A stretch of 44,435 nucleotides of DNA. It comes from Candidatus Nealsoniibacteriota bacterium. Lineage in GTDB: Bacteria; Patescibacteriota; Minisyncoccia; Minisyncoccales; PWPS01. The notes under the pieces were generated by a model, which had not been told where the DNA came from, did no database searches, and was given only the letters and a program-made list of their open reading frames with translations. The position numbers were made by a program, and so were the translations under genes. This document shows positions 1 through 8,793 of the stretch, one piece after another (position 1 is the first letter of the stretch; every line of letters begins with the position of its first letter). The DNA is taken from NCBI GenBank assembly GCA_003551435.1, contig PUMQ01000019.1, positions 1 through 44,435 of the forward strand. The letters run 5' to 3'.

Positions 1-1255
1 ATGGAAAATGATACAGAGTGGCCAACTCCTCGTTGCTTAACATAAACGTCTCGCCTTTTCCGCTAAGAGGAAAGGAAGTATTTACTCTTCTTGTGTAGGC
101 GCGGAACATTTTTCTTTTTTTAAGGTAAAGACGCTTATCAAGCATCCAGAACCAGTCGTACCAGTTTTGCTTCACTTTGGTAATAGTGGCGCCAAGAGGA
201 ATTATTTCCCCCTTTCCCGGATTATTAAATTGAGTAAAGTAGCTCATCGGTATTTTAAATCTTCCTGAAGAAAACTTGTCCCTCCGGGCGACATAAATAT
301 AGCGAAGGTGGCACTTAAAAAGATGCTTTGATTTTTTCCTTTCTATGGCGGAAACTATCTCCTTTTCCCCGGGAGTAAGTTTCATTTCCGGATAGGGTGC
401 TTCTTCTCCTTTTTCTTCTTCTTTTTTAGGGTAACCGGTCAAGGTGGACAGTATCTGGGAGATCAAAGAAGGAGCCGGGGGTTTCTTTTTCCTTCCTACC
501 AGTTTTTCATACTCCTCGTTAGCCTTGTCAACAAAGCCGGACTCCTGGTTAGTGAGAGGAGTGGCCTTTATCTGTATCCACATCTGCTCTCCTTCTTCTA
601 ATCTGCTAAGCCCCTCTATTAAGGAAGCCATAGGGTCAATTCTTTTTTCTTCAATAGCCTCTCTTTCCGTTTCAAAATCACGGTATGTTTTTAAAGGATA
701 GCAGTCTGACTTAAGAGGCGTGTAGTCGGTTCCCCAAGCGTCCCACCTTTCATTGGGAATGTTCTGGGGAACTTTTTTAGTGTAGTCTTCAACTTCGGAT
801 ATTTCCGCCTCCGGATACTGAGCGAAAATATGTTGCTCAAACATTACTCTCTGTTTTTTTGGAATACGGAGAAGGAAGTGAGGAACACCGTCTATAGCGG
901 CAACTTCCAGTGTAAAACCGATATCATACTGTCCCTTCCACCACTTTTCAAACCAGTTTGGCGGACCGTAAACTTGCCACATGCCCGAGAGAACAACTTC
1001 CATGGCCCTTATCGGCTTAACCACTTCTCCCGGCGTACGCACCTCCAGTATTGTTTTCGGGTTTTCTCTGTCATCCCACAAATTGTTTCTCCAGAAAAGC
1101 CACTGGTCGGCTACCACCGGCCATAAAAGAAAAGGGAGAACAATCCATCCCCATGCCCAAAAGACTTCCCAAAGAGAGAGTAAAACAGGCCCTACTCCTT
1201 CTGCCAGCTCAAACTGTTTTTGGAATATTTCGCTAAGCGACGGTATATTTCCCAT
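1..1255 (-). CDS. Partial conjugation-type membrane protein, cut by window edge
   Basis: The frame is open from an ATG at 1255 to the window edge, giving 418 residues without a stop. The N-terminus has one hydrophobic stretch rich in Trp (about residues 28-46, around the motif VFWAWGWIVLPFLLWPVVA), then a soluble domain. A proline/acidic linker (KKPPAPSL, then KKEEEKGEE) leads to a second domain whose last visible residues are FMLSNEELATLYHF. That closing motif resembles the segment in front of the ATPase domain of conjugative VirB4/TraD-like proteins of CPR bacteria, so the missing part, or the next gene, may be such an ATPase; this is inference. The start overlaps the end of the upstream HARE gene by 23 bp, which points to translational coupling. 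The assignment is not firm beyond 'membrane protein with a T4SS-like N-terminal region'. Confidence 0.6.
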   Translation of the reverse strand, partial: MGNIPSLSEIFQKQFELAEGVGPVLLSLWEVFWAWGWIVLPFLLWPVVADQWLFWRNNLWDDRENPKTILEVRTPGEVVKPIRAMEVVLSGMWQVYGPPNWFEKWWKGQYDIGFTLEVAAIDGVPHFLLRIPKKQRVMFEQHIFAQYPEAEISEVEDYTKKVPQNIPNERWDAWGTDYTPLKSDCYPLKTYRDFETEREAIEEKRIDPMASLIEGLSRLEEGEQMWIQIKATPLTNQESGFVDKANEEYEKLVGRKKKPPAPSLISQILSTLTGYPKKEEEKGEEAPYPEMKLTPGEKEIVSAIERKKSKHLFKCHLRYIYVARRDKFSSGRFKIPMSYFTQFNNPGKGEIIPLGATITKVKQNWYDWFWMLDKRLYLKKRKMFRAYTRRVNTSFPLSGKGETFMLSNEELATLYHFP

Positions 1256-2201
1256 CGGGAGTTCTTATAAAATTCTTTTTATTGCTCAGGTTTTGAATTA
1301 TCGTGTTCTTTTTGACGATTCTCTGTTTTGCAACGTAAGCAATAATATCATCTTTCCTTAAGGCTCCTTTTTCCGTAAGTACCTGGCGAATAACTTCCTT
1401 TACCTCTCCTTTAAAGTAGCCCCACTCGGAAAGGGCGTAAACTCCTCTTCCTACAAGCACAAAGCGAGAGTCTTTTATAAGTTCGTTGTGAGTAGTCTGA
1501 GGGTTTGCTTTCTCGCCCAAAAGAGAAGCTACTTGGCGAAAGTGAAGGGGCTTCCCCGCTTTCTTTAAAACAAGGTAAGCTTTATCTTTTATCCCCCTAG
1601 GATTTATCTCCGGCCAGTCGGATAGCCCGTAGTAGCCGTCACTGTTTTTTACCACCTGCTTTGAAGCTTCCAGGTAAGAAACGAGCGCTTCTTTTTTAAT
1701 ATTCAAATAATCTCCCAATTCATCAATAGTAAGGAGCTTTTTTTTCTTTTTCAACATCTCTACCGCTTTTTCAATCACCTTTTTCGCCTCTTGTACTTTT
1801 TTTCTATCACTGGTCCATACAGCGTGCATCTCCTTGTTTTCCGGAACACGGGCAAATTTATCACTTATATTTAAAAGAAAAACAACGTAGTTTTTATCTT
1901 CCTTTTTCCGGCTGAGGCATTTTACTAGCGAATTTTCTCGCTTAATTCCCCCGCACAATTCAAGCTCTTTGCCAAAAAAGGAAAAAACATCTTTAAAATT
2001 GCCGGCTTTTTTCTTGGCTTGCCTTACCCCCTCTTTCTCAATCTGGCGAACCCTCTCTCTTGTAATGCCGTACCCTTCCCCTATAGACTCAAGAGTCTCC
2101 CTTTCTTCCTGAAAAATTCCGAATCGCCGAGAGACAATATCTCTTGTCCTTTCTTGAAGAGAGCTTATAAGATCTTTACAAATTTTTTGGTATTCAAACA
2201 T
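1233..2201 (-). CDS. Sigma region 4-like HTH plus HARE-HTH regulator
   Basis: A 322-aa predicted DNA-binding protein. Residues about 20-55 match sigma-70 region 4 (motif YGITRERVRQIEKEGVRQ, the -35-recognition helix-turn-helix), but there is no region 2, so it cannot act as a complete sigma factor. The C-terminal half carries HARE-HTH-like winged helices (segments around TIDELGDYLNIKKEAL and GKPLHFRQVASLLGEKANPQ), a fold shared with the RNA polymerase delta subunit. A likely role is an RNA-polymerase-associated regulator; the target is unknown. It follows secF by 54 bp, and a promoter-like pair lies in the secF tail (2248-2276). Its 3' end overlaps the next gene by 23 bp. Confidence 0.8.
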   Translation of the reverse strand: MFEYQKICKDLISSLQERTRDIVSRRFGIFQEERETLESIGEGYGITRERVRQIEKEGVRQAKKKAGNFKDVFSFFGKELELCGGIKRENSLVKCLSRKKEDKNYVVFLLNISDKFARVPENKEMHAVWTSDRKKVQEAKKVIEKAVEMLKKKKKLLTIDELGDYLNIKKEALVSYLEASKQVVKNSDGYYGLSDWPEINPRGIKDKAYLVLKKAGKPLHFRQVASLLGEKANPQTTHNELIKDSRFVLVGRGVYALSEWGYFKGEVKEVIRQVLTEKGALRKDDIIAYVAKQRIVKKNTIIQNLSNKKNFIRTPDGKYTVA

Positions 2202-2247
2202 ATTTTTGAACTGGTGTTGATGTTGAATAATAGTGCCCGCTTATTAA

Positions 2248-2276
2248 TTTATACTTTATTTCTGTTTCTTCGTCAA
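2248..2276 (-). promoter_or_regulatory. Promoter for the sigma4-HARE gene
   Basis: Minus-strand -35 TTGACG (2271-2276) and -10 TATAAA (2248-2253) are separated by 17 bp. The -35 overlaps the last codons of secF. Transcription would start near 2241, giving a leader of about 40 nt before the ATG at 2201. Confidence 0.5.
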
Positions 2277-3152
2277 ACTGTTCCAATCCAGGAAAAGCGG
2301 TCCGGCAAGAAAAATAGAAGAGTATGTCCCAAGCACGATTCCCAGTATAAGGGCAAGAACGAAATAATAAAGCGCCGCTCCCGCAAAAAACAGTAAGGGG
2401 AAAAGAACAAAAAGAGTGGTAAGGGAGGTTGAAAGAGATCTTCCGAGTGTTTGATTTAGGCTGCTGTTTACCGTGGTTTCTAGGCTTTGGCCGAGTCTTT
2501 CTTCTTTTTTCAGGTTTTCTCGTATCCTGTCAAAAACCACTACCGTGTCATTTAGCGAGTAACCCAGAGTAGTAAGAAGAGCTACTGCCACCGGTATGGT
2601 TACTTGAGCACCGTAAAAATATCCGAGAAAAGAAAATATTCCCAAAACAATAAGAACGTCGTGGAAAAAGGCTACTCCTGCCGCCACCACTCCGTACTTG
2701 GCAGAGCTAACCGTGCCTTTTTCCTCGCGAAAACTTATCGCGATGTATAAAACAACAAGAACAGAAGCAATCAAAATGGCAACAAGAGACATGTTTTTCA
2801 ACTCTTCACCTACCGCAGGGCCGATGGATTCAAAGTGTTTTTTTTCGGCCCCTTCCAGAACTCCCATTATCGCTCCGTGAACCTCTTCGCCTGTCGCCTC
2901 TGTCCTTATCAAAACCCCTTTTTCTTCAAGCGGTTGCACATTAACTTCCCGAAGATTGATTTCTTCAAGCGCTTTTGTTATTTCCTCAATAGAAGGCCTT
3001 TCTTCCGGATACTCAACTTCCAAAACGCTTCCCCCGGCAAAATCAATTCCCGGCACAACGCCCCAGAAAAAAAGAGCACACAAAGAGACAAACAGAAGAA
3101 AAGAAGAAAATCCGTAGTATATTTTTCTATATTTTGTAAACTGAAGATTCAT
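2256..3152 (-). CDS. secF: Protein translocase subunit SecF
   Basis: A 298-aa inner-membrane partner of SecD that uses the proton-motive force to help pull proteins through SecYEG. Visible are an N-terminal membrane segment (about 11-31), the SecF signature GIDFAGGS (about 35-42), a periplasmic/extracellular domain, and five C-terminal membrane segments containing the RND-type motif GYSLNDTVVVFDRIREN (about 192-208). Length matches free-standing SecF. It starts 12 bp after secD ends, so the two are co-transcribed as usual. Confidence 0.95.
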   Translation of the reverse strand: MNLQFTKYRKIYYGFSSFLLFVSLCALFFWGVVPGIDFAGGSVLEVEYPEERPSIEEITKALEEINLREVNVQPLEEKGVLIRTEATGEEVHGAIMGVLEGAEKKHFESIGPAVGEELKNMSLVAILIASVLVVLYIAISFREEKGTVSSAKYGVVAAGVAFFHDVLIVLGIFSFLGYFYGAQVTIPVAVALLTTLGYSLNDTVVVFDRIRENLKKEERLGQSLETTVNSSLNQTLGRSLSTSLTTLFVLFPLLFFAGAALYYFVLALILGIVLGTYSSIFLAGPLFLDWNSLTKKQK

Positions 3153-3164
3153 AGTACCGTTTCT

Positions 3165-4574
3165 TTAGTGCCAAAGGGCTTTTATTTTTGAAATTTTATT
3201 TTCCGCGAAAAAGTCCAAAAGCGCTTTAGTAATCACCATAGCGCAAAAAATGCTTACCAGAATACCCAAAATCAAAGTAACGGCAAACCCGCGCACAAAA
3301 CTGGTGGTTATAAAAAAGAGGATAATAGCCACCATTAACGTGGTCAAATTACCGTCCCTTATAGACGGCCATGCTCTCTTGTATCCTTCTTCAACGCTAT
3401 TTTCCAAATTGCGGCCCTCCTTTAACTCTTCTCTTGTACGGGAAAGAATGAGAATATTCGCGTCAATAGCCATTCCCACGGAAAGAACAAATCCGGCAAT
3501 ACCCGAGAGAGTAAGAGTTACCGGTATTATTTTGAAAAGAAAAACAACAAATAAAATATAAATGGAAAGAGATAGCACAGAAACAAACCCAGGCAAGCGG
3601 TAAACAAAAATCATAAAGAGAGCCACCAAAAGAAATCCGAAAATTCCCGCTTCTACCGAAACTTTCAAAGAGTCTTCACCTAAAGCCGGTCCGATACTTT
3701 GCTGGGAAACAAGTTCAATGGGAACGGGAAGGGCTCCTATCCGAAGGTCCCTGGCAATGTTGTATGCCTCTTCTACGGAAAAAACTCCTGTAATTTGTGC
3801 TTCTCCTCCGGATATTTTTTCTTGCACAATCGCCTCCTGAAGAAGCTCTCCGTCAAGAAAAGTGGCCAGCGGTTCCCCTATATTTCTTTCCGTAATTTCC
3901 TCAAAAATCTCCGCTCCTTCCTCGCTGAAAACAAGAGAGATAACGGGCTCCTGGGTTACCGGATGCATTACCACTCTTGCGTTTTCCAAATGTCTTCCTG
4001 TCAGATCGGTTTTTTTGTAAGGATCTTCCAGTACAATCTCCCAATTTTCCACCTCCGCTTCTTCAAGTTTTGTTAAGTCTTCAAGAGTTATTTCTTCTAA
4101 CGGTTTATCCAAATACTCCGCAATCTCTTCCCATTTTTCTTCTTGCTTTTTTTCAATTTCCGGAGAAATCTCTCGGAAGTCAAGGAACGGGGTCTCTCCT
4201 ATAATATTTATCGCTTCATCCAAATCATGAGCTCCGGCAATCTCTACTGCCAGCCTTTCTCCTACCACTTGTACGGACGGTTCAGCCACTCCGTAAAGAT
4301 CAATTCTTCTTTCGATAAGATCTCGAAGCCCTCTCATTCTTTCATCTCTCTCTCCGGAAGGAACGCCGGTAAGGTCCGCTTCATAAAGAAGATATGCTCC
4401 GCCTTGCAAATCAAGACCAAGCATAAAATCACGCTCCCTCATCTCCGGAAGAGTAAAAGCGGTTCTCTTATTAATAAAATCCGCTCCTTGATTAAAAAAA
4501 GAAGGGAAAGTTACAAAAAAAGAAGTAACCGCCAAAAAGAAAAGCAAGAGGATTGTCCAATTCTTTGTTTTCAT
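3165..4574 (-). CDS. secD: Protein translocase subunit SecD
   Basis: SecD works with SecF in late steps of Sec export. The protein has an N-terminal membrane anchor, the signature LGLDLQGGAYLLYEADL, a large extracytoplasmic domain and five C-terminal membrane segments with the motif VGMAIDANILILSRTREEL. I chose the ATG at 4574 (469 aa). A TTG further upstream at 4610 is open, but it coincides with the first bases of a consensus -35 TTGACA, so it is more likely promoter than coding. The promoter's -10 ends only 7 nt before the ATG, which implies a leaderless mRNA; no Shine-Dalgarno sequence is visible. secA, with its own terminator, lies just upstream, so secDF form a separate unit. Confidence 0.95.
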   Translation of the reverse strand: MKTKNWTILLLFFLAVTSFFVTFPSFFNQGADFINKRTAFTLPEMRERDFMLGLDLQGGAYLLYEADLTGVPSGERDERMRGLRDLIERRIDLYGVAEPSVQVVGERLAVEIAGAHDLDEAINIIGETPFLDFREISPEIEKKQEEKWEEIAEYLDKPLEEITLEDLTKLEEAEVENWEIVLEDPYKKTDLTGRHLENARVVMHPVTQEPVISLVFSEEGAEIFEEITERNIGEPLATFLDGELLQEAIVQEKISGGEAQITGVFSVEEAYNIARDLRIGALPVPIELVSQQSIGPALGEDSLKVSVEAGIFGFLLVALFMIFVYRLPGFVSVLSLSIYILFVVFLFKIIPVTLTLSGIAGFVLSVGMAIDANILILSRTREELKEGRNLENSVEEGYKRAWPSIRDGNLTTLMVAIILFFITTSFVRGFAVTLILGILVSIFCAMVITKALLDFFAENKISKIKALWH

Positions 4575-4581
4575 ACAAAAG

Positions 4582-4610
4582 AGTATGTCACTTTTTATTT
4601 TTCCTGTCAA
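4582..4610 (-). promoter_or_regulatory. Leaderless-type promoter of secDF
   Basis: Minus strand -35 TTGACA (4605-4610), 17-bp spacer, -10 CATACT (4582-4587), then 7 nt to the ATG at 4574. With a usual start site 6-8 nt after the -10, transcription would begin at the start codon itself. Confidence 0.55.
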
Positions 4611-4619
4611 TTTTTACTT

Positions 4620-4658
4620 AAAAAAAGAGGGCGCAAGTTCGGTAAAACTTGACCCCTC
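4620..4658 (-). terminator. Intrinsic terminator after secA
   Basis: Minus-strand stem GAGGG..CAAGTT / AACTTG..CCCTC (4627-4658) with a short internal mismatch, followed by a run of seven T. It lies 30 bp past the secA stop and just before the secD promoter. Confidence 0.75.
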
Positions 4659-4687
4659 CCGAGCAATATGATACCACTAAATAATTT

Positions 4688-7240
4688 CTAAGTCAAATTT
4701 CCCTCCTTGCCACAACACTTCTTGTACTTTTTTCCGCTCCCGCAAGGACAAGGGTTGTTTCTTCCTACCTTTTTTATTCGAGAGCCCTTCTCGCTTTGCG
4801 GCACATTTCTTCTTATCACTATTCTCTGGCCGGTCGGTCTTTTTTTTACCGTCCTTATTTTAACAACTCTCTCGGCAATCTCAAACTCAATGTTTTCCAT
4901 AAGATTGCGGAAAGCCTGGTGCCCTTCTCTTTTGTACTCTGTGAGAGGGTCTTTCTGCCCGTACGCCCGGAGACGCACCGATTCTCTGAGCTCATCCATC
5001 ATCGTTAAGTGGTCTTTCCAAAGAAAATCCATTGTCCTTAAGGTGACAAATTTTTCCAAATTGCGTAATTCTTTTTCTGCCGCTTCCCTATCTTCTGCTT
5101 GTCCGAGCATCTCTTCTTCTTTTTTCAAATAATCTTCCTTGCCTTTTCCATGTTTTTCCAAAAGCTGGATAATATAGGCGCGCAAGCTTTCTTCGGACAT
5201 TCTGTCTTCTACTTCCGCTCTTCTTAAAATTTCATTGCGCAAGTTGTAAAATTTGGAGCGGTGTTTAAAAAGGACTTCGTCGTACTGGAGAACATGCTTC
5301 CGCGCATCAAAGTGGTGTCCCTCTACTCTTTTTTGAGCCGACTCTATAATTCCGGAAACATACTTCACATCAATGGGCGCTTCCTCGGGAAGATTGAATC
5401 GCTCCATAAGTCCTTGTATTTTTTCCGCTCCGAAAATTCTCATCAAATCATCCTCCAGAGAAATGAAAAACTGGCTCTCTCCGGGATCTCCCTGTCTTCC
5501 GCATCTTCCTCTGAGTTGGTCGTCAATTCTCCGAGCCTCGTGTCTTTCGGTACCGAGAACAAAAAGCCCGCCCAGCTTGCGAACTTCTTTTGCTTCTTTT
5601 TTATCTGGTGGATTTCCTCCTAAAATAATGTCCACCCCCCTTCCTGCCATGTTAGTAGCTACAGTTACCGCTCCCTTTTTCCCTGCTTGGGCGATAATCT
5701 CTGCCTCTTTTTCGTGGTTTTTAGCGTTTAAAAGCTCGTGAGGCACACCGACGCGCTTTAGCATTTGGGAAACTATTTCGTTTTTTTCAATAGAAACGGT
5801 TCCCACCAAAACCGGTTGTCCTTTTTGGTTTCTTTCTTTAACCTCTTTTACTACCGCCTCAAACTTCGCTCTTTGGGTTTTGTAAACAAGATCCGGAAGA
5901 GATTTTCTGACAAGAGGTTTGTTGGTAGGGATTACCGCCACCTCCATTCCGTACACCTTAAAAAGTTCTTCTGCAGATGTTACGGCCGTTCCAGTCATTC
6001 CGGATATCTTTTCGTACATTCGGAAGAGGTTTTGGAAAGTTACCGTGGCCATAGTGCTCGACTCGGGCTTTATCTCCACCCCTTCTTTCGCCTCTATTGC
6101 CTGGTGAAGTCCTCCGGACCACCTTCTTCCGGGCATCAGGCGCCCCGTAAAGTCGTCTACAATAATCACCTCTCCGTTTTTCACCACGTAGTTGACGTCT
6201 TTTTCATAAAGCGGTTTGTTTGTTTGTGGGTGCTTTGCCCGGACAAGAAGCGCCTGCTGCAGATAATGCACCGAGTTCTCCCCTTTTTCATCATAGATAT
6301 TTTCCACCCCAAGCATCTTTTCCACCTTATCCACTCCCTCTTCGGTAAGAGTGACTGTCTTTTCTCTTTCGTGAACTTCATAATCAATTCCCGCTTGTAA
6401 CCCAGGTACAATGCGAGAGGCAAATTCCTTATACAAAGCTTTCTTGTTCTCAAACTCTTCACCCTCCTCCGGGACAGAGATAATAAGAGGAGTCCGTGCC
6501 TCATCAATTAGTATGGAGTCAACTTCGTCAATAATCGCGTAATGAAAACCTCTCTGGACCTGCTCTTTCAGGCTGAGCGCCATATTATCGCGCAGATAGT
6601 CAAATCCAAACTGGTTGTTTGTCCCGTAAGTAATATCCGCTTCGTACGCTTCTTTTCTTTTACACGGGCGCAAAAAGTCCTCCTCTACATAAAAAGACCC
6701 CAGAGCATCCCTTGCTTCGTCTTTTTTTTCTTCGCCCGATTTGTATTCCGGGTCGTAAATAAAAGACTGCCTGTCGTTTATACAACCCACCGATAGCCCC
6801 AAAAAGTAGTATATCTGCCCCATCCAGACAGTATCCCTTCTTGCCAAATAGTCGTTTACCGTAACAATATGCACCCCCTTTTTGGAAAGCGCGTTCAGAT
6901 AAGCCGGAAGGGTGGCGGCAAGAGTCTTTCCTTCTCCCGTTTTCATCTCAGAAACCTTCCCTTGATGAAGAGATATTCCACCCATAAGCTGAACGTCGTA
7001 ATGCCTTTGCCCAAGAGTTCTTTTCCCCGCTTCACGCACCAAAGAGTAAGCCTCCGGAAGAAGATCTTCCGGCGGTTCTTTTTCCGCCCTCTTTTGGAGA
7101 TTTTCCGACTTTTCTCTTACCTCTTTTTCAGATAAACCCTCCAAACCTTTCTCAAGCTCGTTAATGCGAGAAACAAGAGGCTCTAGGGACTTTAAATATT
7201 TTTCATTCGGATCTCCGAAAATTTTCTTAAAAAAAGACAT
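4688..7240 (-). CDS. secA: Preprotein translocase ATPase SecA
   Basis: The motor ATPase of Sec export, 850 aa from the ATG at 7240 (an upstream alternative start would add 11 residues, but MSFFKKIFGDPNEK is the normal SecA N-terminus). Visible are Walker A GEGKT (102-106), the DEVD Walker B (238-241), TYGTNNQFGFDYLRDNM, GRGVDIILGG and the arginine-finger motif QLRGRCGRQGDPGES. The C-terminus has a complete zinc-binding SEC-C motif (NPCPCGSGKKYKKCC). About 37 extra residues sit between FLGLSVG and the EAYEADITYGT motif (roughly 157-193), longer than in E. coli SecA. The gene follows hpf by 63 bp; that gap has a hairpin (GTATAACAGC/GCTGTATAC, 7262-7283). A terminator follows. Confidence 0.97.
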   Translation of the reverse strand: MSFFKKIFGDPNEKYLKSLEPLVSRINELEKGLEGLSEKEVREKSENLQKRAEKEPPEDLLPEAYSLVREAGKRTLGQRHYDVQLMGGISLHQGKVSEMKTGEGKTLAATLPAYLNALSKKGVHIVTVNDYLARRDTVWMGQIYYFLGLSVGCINDRQSFIYDPEYKSGEEKKDEARDALGSFYVEEDFLRPCKRKEAYEADITYGTNNQFGFDYLRDNMALSLKEQVQRGFHYAIIDEVDSILIDEARTPLIISVPEEGEEFENKKALYKEFASRIVPGLQAGIDYEVHEREKTVTLTEEGVDKVEKMLGVENIYDEKGENSVHYLQQALLVRAKHPQTNKPLYEKDVNYVVKNGEVIIVDDFTGRLMPGRRWSGGLHQAIEAKEGVEIKPESSTMATVTFQNLFRMYEKISGMTGTAVTSAEELFKVYGMEVAVIPTNKPLVRKSLPDLVYKTQRAKFEAVVKEVKERNQKGQPVLVGTVSIEKNEIVSQMLKRVGVPHELLNAKNHEKEAEIIAQAGKKGAVTVATNMAGRGVDIILGGNPPDKKEAKEVRKLGGLFVLGTERHEARRIDDQLRGRCGRQGDPGESQFFISLEDDLMRIFGAEKIQGLMERFNLPEEAPIDVKYVSGIIESAQKRVEGHHFDARKHVLQYDEVLFKHRSKFYNLRNEILRRAEVEDRMSEESLRAYIIQLLEKHGKGKEDYLKKEEEMLGQAEDREAAEKELRNLEKFVTLRTMDFLWKDHLTMMDELRESVRLRAYGQKDPLTEYKREGHQAFRNLMENIEFEIAERVVKIRTVKKRPTGQRIVIRRNVPQSEKGSRIKKVGRNNPCPCGSGKKYKKCCGKEGNLT

Positions 7241-7303
7241 AATAAAAAACAATTGACCCCGGTATAACAGCAAAGCTGTATACGGTATAAGTCATAAGTC
7301 ATT

Positions 7304-7696
7304 CTATCCTCTCTTTCTCTTTGCTTTTCTTCCTTCCTTTTTTCTTGCAGTCTCGATTTTCCCTTTGTATTCTTTTATCTGGCGTTCTAGCTCGTATTTC
7401 ACTTCGTCTACAGACGCTTTTACCGTTTCTGCCACGTCCTCTCCTTTAATTACTCTCCCGGGGAGAAGCATCTGTGCTTCGGTGCGGAATATTCTCCCCT
7501 TTCCTTCTCCGGTAACCTTTTCAATTTCCACCTCTAAGACAACTCTGTCCACTTCTTTTCCTACCTGTTGTTGGTCTTCAATTTCCTTTTGCAAAAGGGA
7601 GGGAATGAAACGGCAAGCGGAACGGAGCTTCCTTTCGGCGTAATCCCTTAAATGAGAAGTAAGCTCTATGTTTTTGGTTTTGATGATAACTTCCAT
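7304..7696 (-). CDS. hpf: Ribosome hibernation promoting factor (HPF/RaiA)
   Basis: A 130-aa ribosome-associated protein that binds the decoding centre and inactivates ribosomes when growth stops. The start MEVIIKTKNIELTSHLRDYAERKL, the middle LEVEIEKVTGEGKGRIFRTEAQMLLPG and the end VDEVKYELERQIKEYKGK follow the S30AE family. It lacks the C-terminal dimerisation domain of long HPF, but ends in a very basic tail (KKEGRKAKRKRG). It is the usual neighbour of secA, located 63 bp upstream. A promoter-like pair precedes it. Confidence 0.9.
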   Translation of the reverse strand: MEVIIKTKNIELTSHLRDYAERKLRSACRFIPSLLQKEIEDQQQVGKEVDRVVLEVEIEKVTGEGKGRIFRTEAQMLLPGRVIKGEDVAETVKASVDEVKYELERQIKEYKGKIETARKKEGRKAKRKRG

Positions 7697-7726
7697 GTTT
7701 TTGTTTTAAATTATTAAAGTCTCTTA

Positions 7727-7754
7727 ATTTTAGCAGATACTAGGCAGCAATCAA
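7727..7754 (-). promoter_or_regulatory. Promoter for hpf-secA
   Basis: Minus-strand TTGATT (7749-7754), 16-bp spacer, TAAAAT (7727-7732). The start site would be near 7720, giving about 25 nt of leader before the hpf ATG. Confidence 0.45.
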
Positions 7755-7762
7755 ATCCCAAG

Positions 7763-8704
7763 TCATCCCCCAATCACTTCCACCTCTTCTTCTATATCAA
7801 TGCCAAACTTTTCTTTTATCCGTTTTTTCACGAGAGAAGAAAGCCTTTCCACATCTTTTTTGGTTGCTTCTCCGGAATTAACCAAAAAAACAGCGTGTTT
7901 TTCGGATATTTCCGCTCCTCCTATTTTTTCCCCTTTCAGGCCGCACTTTTCAATAAGGAAAGCAGCCGGAACAAATCCAAGTTCCCGAAATTTTTCCGCT
8001 TCCGGATAATTGGCGTAAAACTCCTCTCCCACTTCGGGATTTTTAAAAAAACTTCCGGCAGACGGGAGACTGGGATGTCTTTTTTTCCGGTAATCAAGGT
8101 ACTCCTGAAACTTCCCGTCTTCTTTGTTTTTTTTGGGAAACTCCATCTTTGCGCTCAAAATGATATGCTTCCCCTCTTTTTTAAAAATACTGTTTCTGTA
8201 TCCAAAGAGGCACTCTTCTTTTGAAAAAGTTTTTTCTTCCAACGTTTCCGTATCAAGGGCCTTTACCTCTTTTAGATAGTCCGATGTCGAGCTGTCAAAC
8301 GCTCCTGCATTTCCTCTTACCGCTCCCCCGACTGTTCCCGGCACTCCTCCCGCCCACTCCATTCCTTTTCCTTTCTTCTCGGTCACTTTTCGAGCTACTT
8401 CGGGAAGATAAGCCCCTGCCAAAGAGTACAAGACCACCTTACCGTCTTCTTCTGTTACTTTAAACGTGTCTATCGCCATTAAAATAATCATTCCGCTGTA
8501 AACCGGGGGCAGAATAATATTACTCCCTCTTCCGATAACAAGAAAGGGAAGTTTTTTATCACGTGCGTACGCCACTCCATTTGCCACTTCTTTCTCGCTT
8601 TCCGCTTTTAAGAAATAACGGGCGACGGACTCCAAGCGCATGGTGTTGTGCGCCTTGAGGGAAAAATCACGCTTTATTTTTTCCAAAAAATCTTTACTGT
8701 TCAT
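7763..8704 (-). CDS. murB: UDP-N-acetylenolpyruvoylglucosamine reductase MurB
   Basis: A 313-aa FAD enzyme that reduces UDP-GlcNAc-enolpyruvate to UDP-MurNAc, the second committed step of peptidoglycan synthesis. FAD-binding motifs are seen (VIGRGSNIILPP, GGVPGTVGGAVRGNAGAF). The catalytic Ser is in PSAGSFFKNP and the catalytic Glu in HAVFLVNSGEATKKDV. The YRNSIFKKEG pattern and lack of the tyrosine loop place it with type II MurB. The start MNSKDFLEKIKRDF sits directly behind a strong leader hairpin, without a Shine-Dalgarno site. It implies that the cell makes its own wall, consistent with the PGBD proteins in this window. Confidence 0.95.
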   Translation of the reverse strand: MNSKDFLEKIKRDFSLKAHNTMRLESVARYFLKAESEKEVANGVAYARDKKLPFLVIGRGSNIILPPVYSGMIILMAIDTFKVTEEDGKVVLYSLAGAYLPEVARKVTEKKGKGMEWAGGVPGTVGGAVRGNAGAFDSSTSDYLKEVKALDTETLEEKTFSKEECLFGYRNSIFKKEGKHIILSAKMEFPKKNKEDGKFQEYLDYRKKRHPSLPSAGSFFKNPEVGEEFYANYPEAEKFRELGFVPAAFLIEKCGLKGEKIGGAEISEKHAVFLVNSGEATKKDVERLSSLVKKRIKEKFGIDIEEEVEVIGG

Positions 8705-8758
8705 ATAAAAGGGCCGGAAGCGTTAACTCCAATTCTGTGAGTACTTGCCTTCCGACCC
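8705..8758 (-). promoter_or_regulatory. murB leader hairpin, attenuator-like
   Basis: On the minus strand, GGGTCGGAAG (8749-8758) pairs with CTTCCGGCCC (8711-8720), ten base pairs including one U-G, around a 28-nt loop. The stem is followed by TTTTATATG, where ATG is the murB start, so it resembles an intrinsic terminator ending at the start codon. The loop contains CAAGTACTCAC and GAATTGGAG; both are exact complements of blocks in the candidate RNA at 10877-10973. Confidence 0.6.
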
Positions 8759-8764
8759 GCTCTT

Positions 8765-8793
8765 ATTCTAAACAAAGGGAAGCAGGGTGTCAA
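8765..8793 (-). promoter_or_regulatory. Promoter of murB
   Basis: Minus-strand TTGACA (8788-8793), 17-bp spacer, TAGAAT (8765-8770). The start site would be near 8758, so the leader begins with the hairpin. Confidence 0.65.

Noticed and set aside
1-1255. Calling the partial gene a VirB4/TraD ATPase
   Set aside because: No Walker motif lies in the visible part; only the N-terminal region resembles such proteins.
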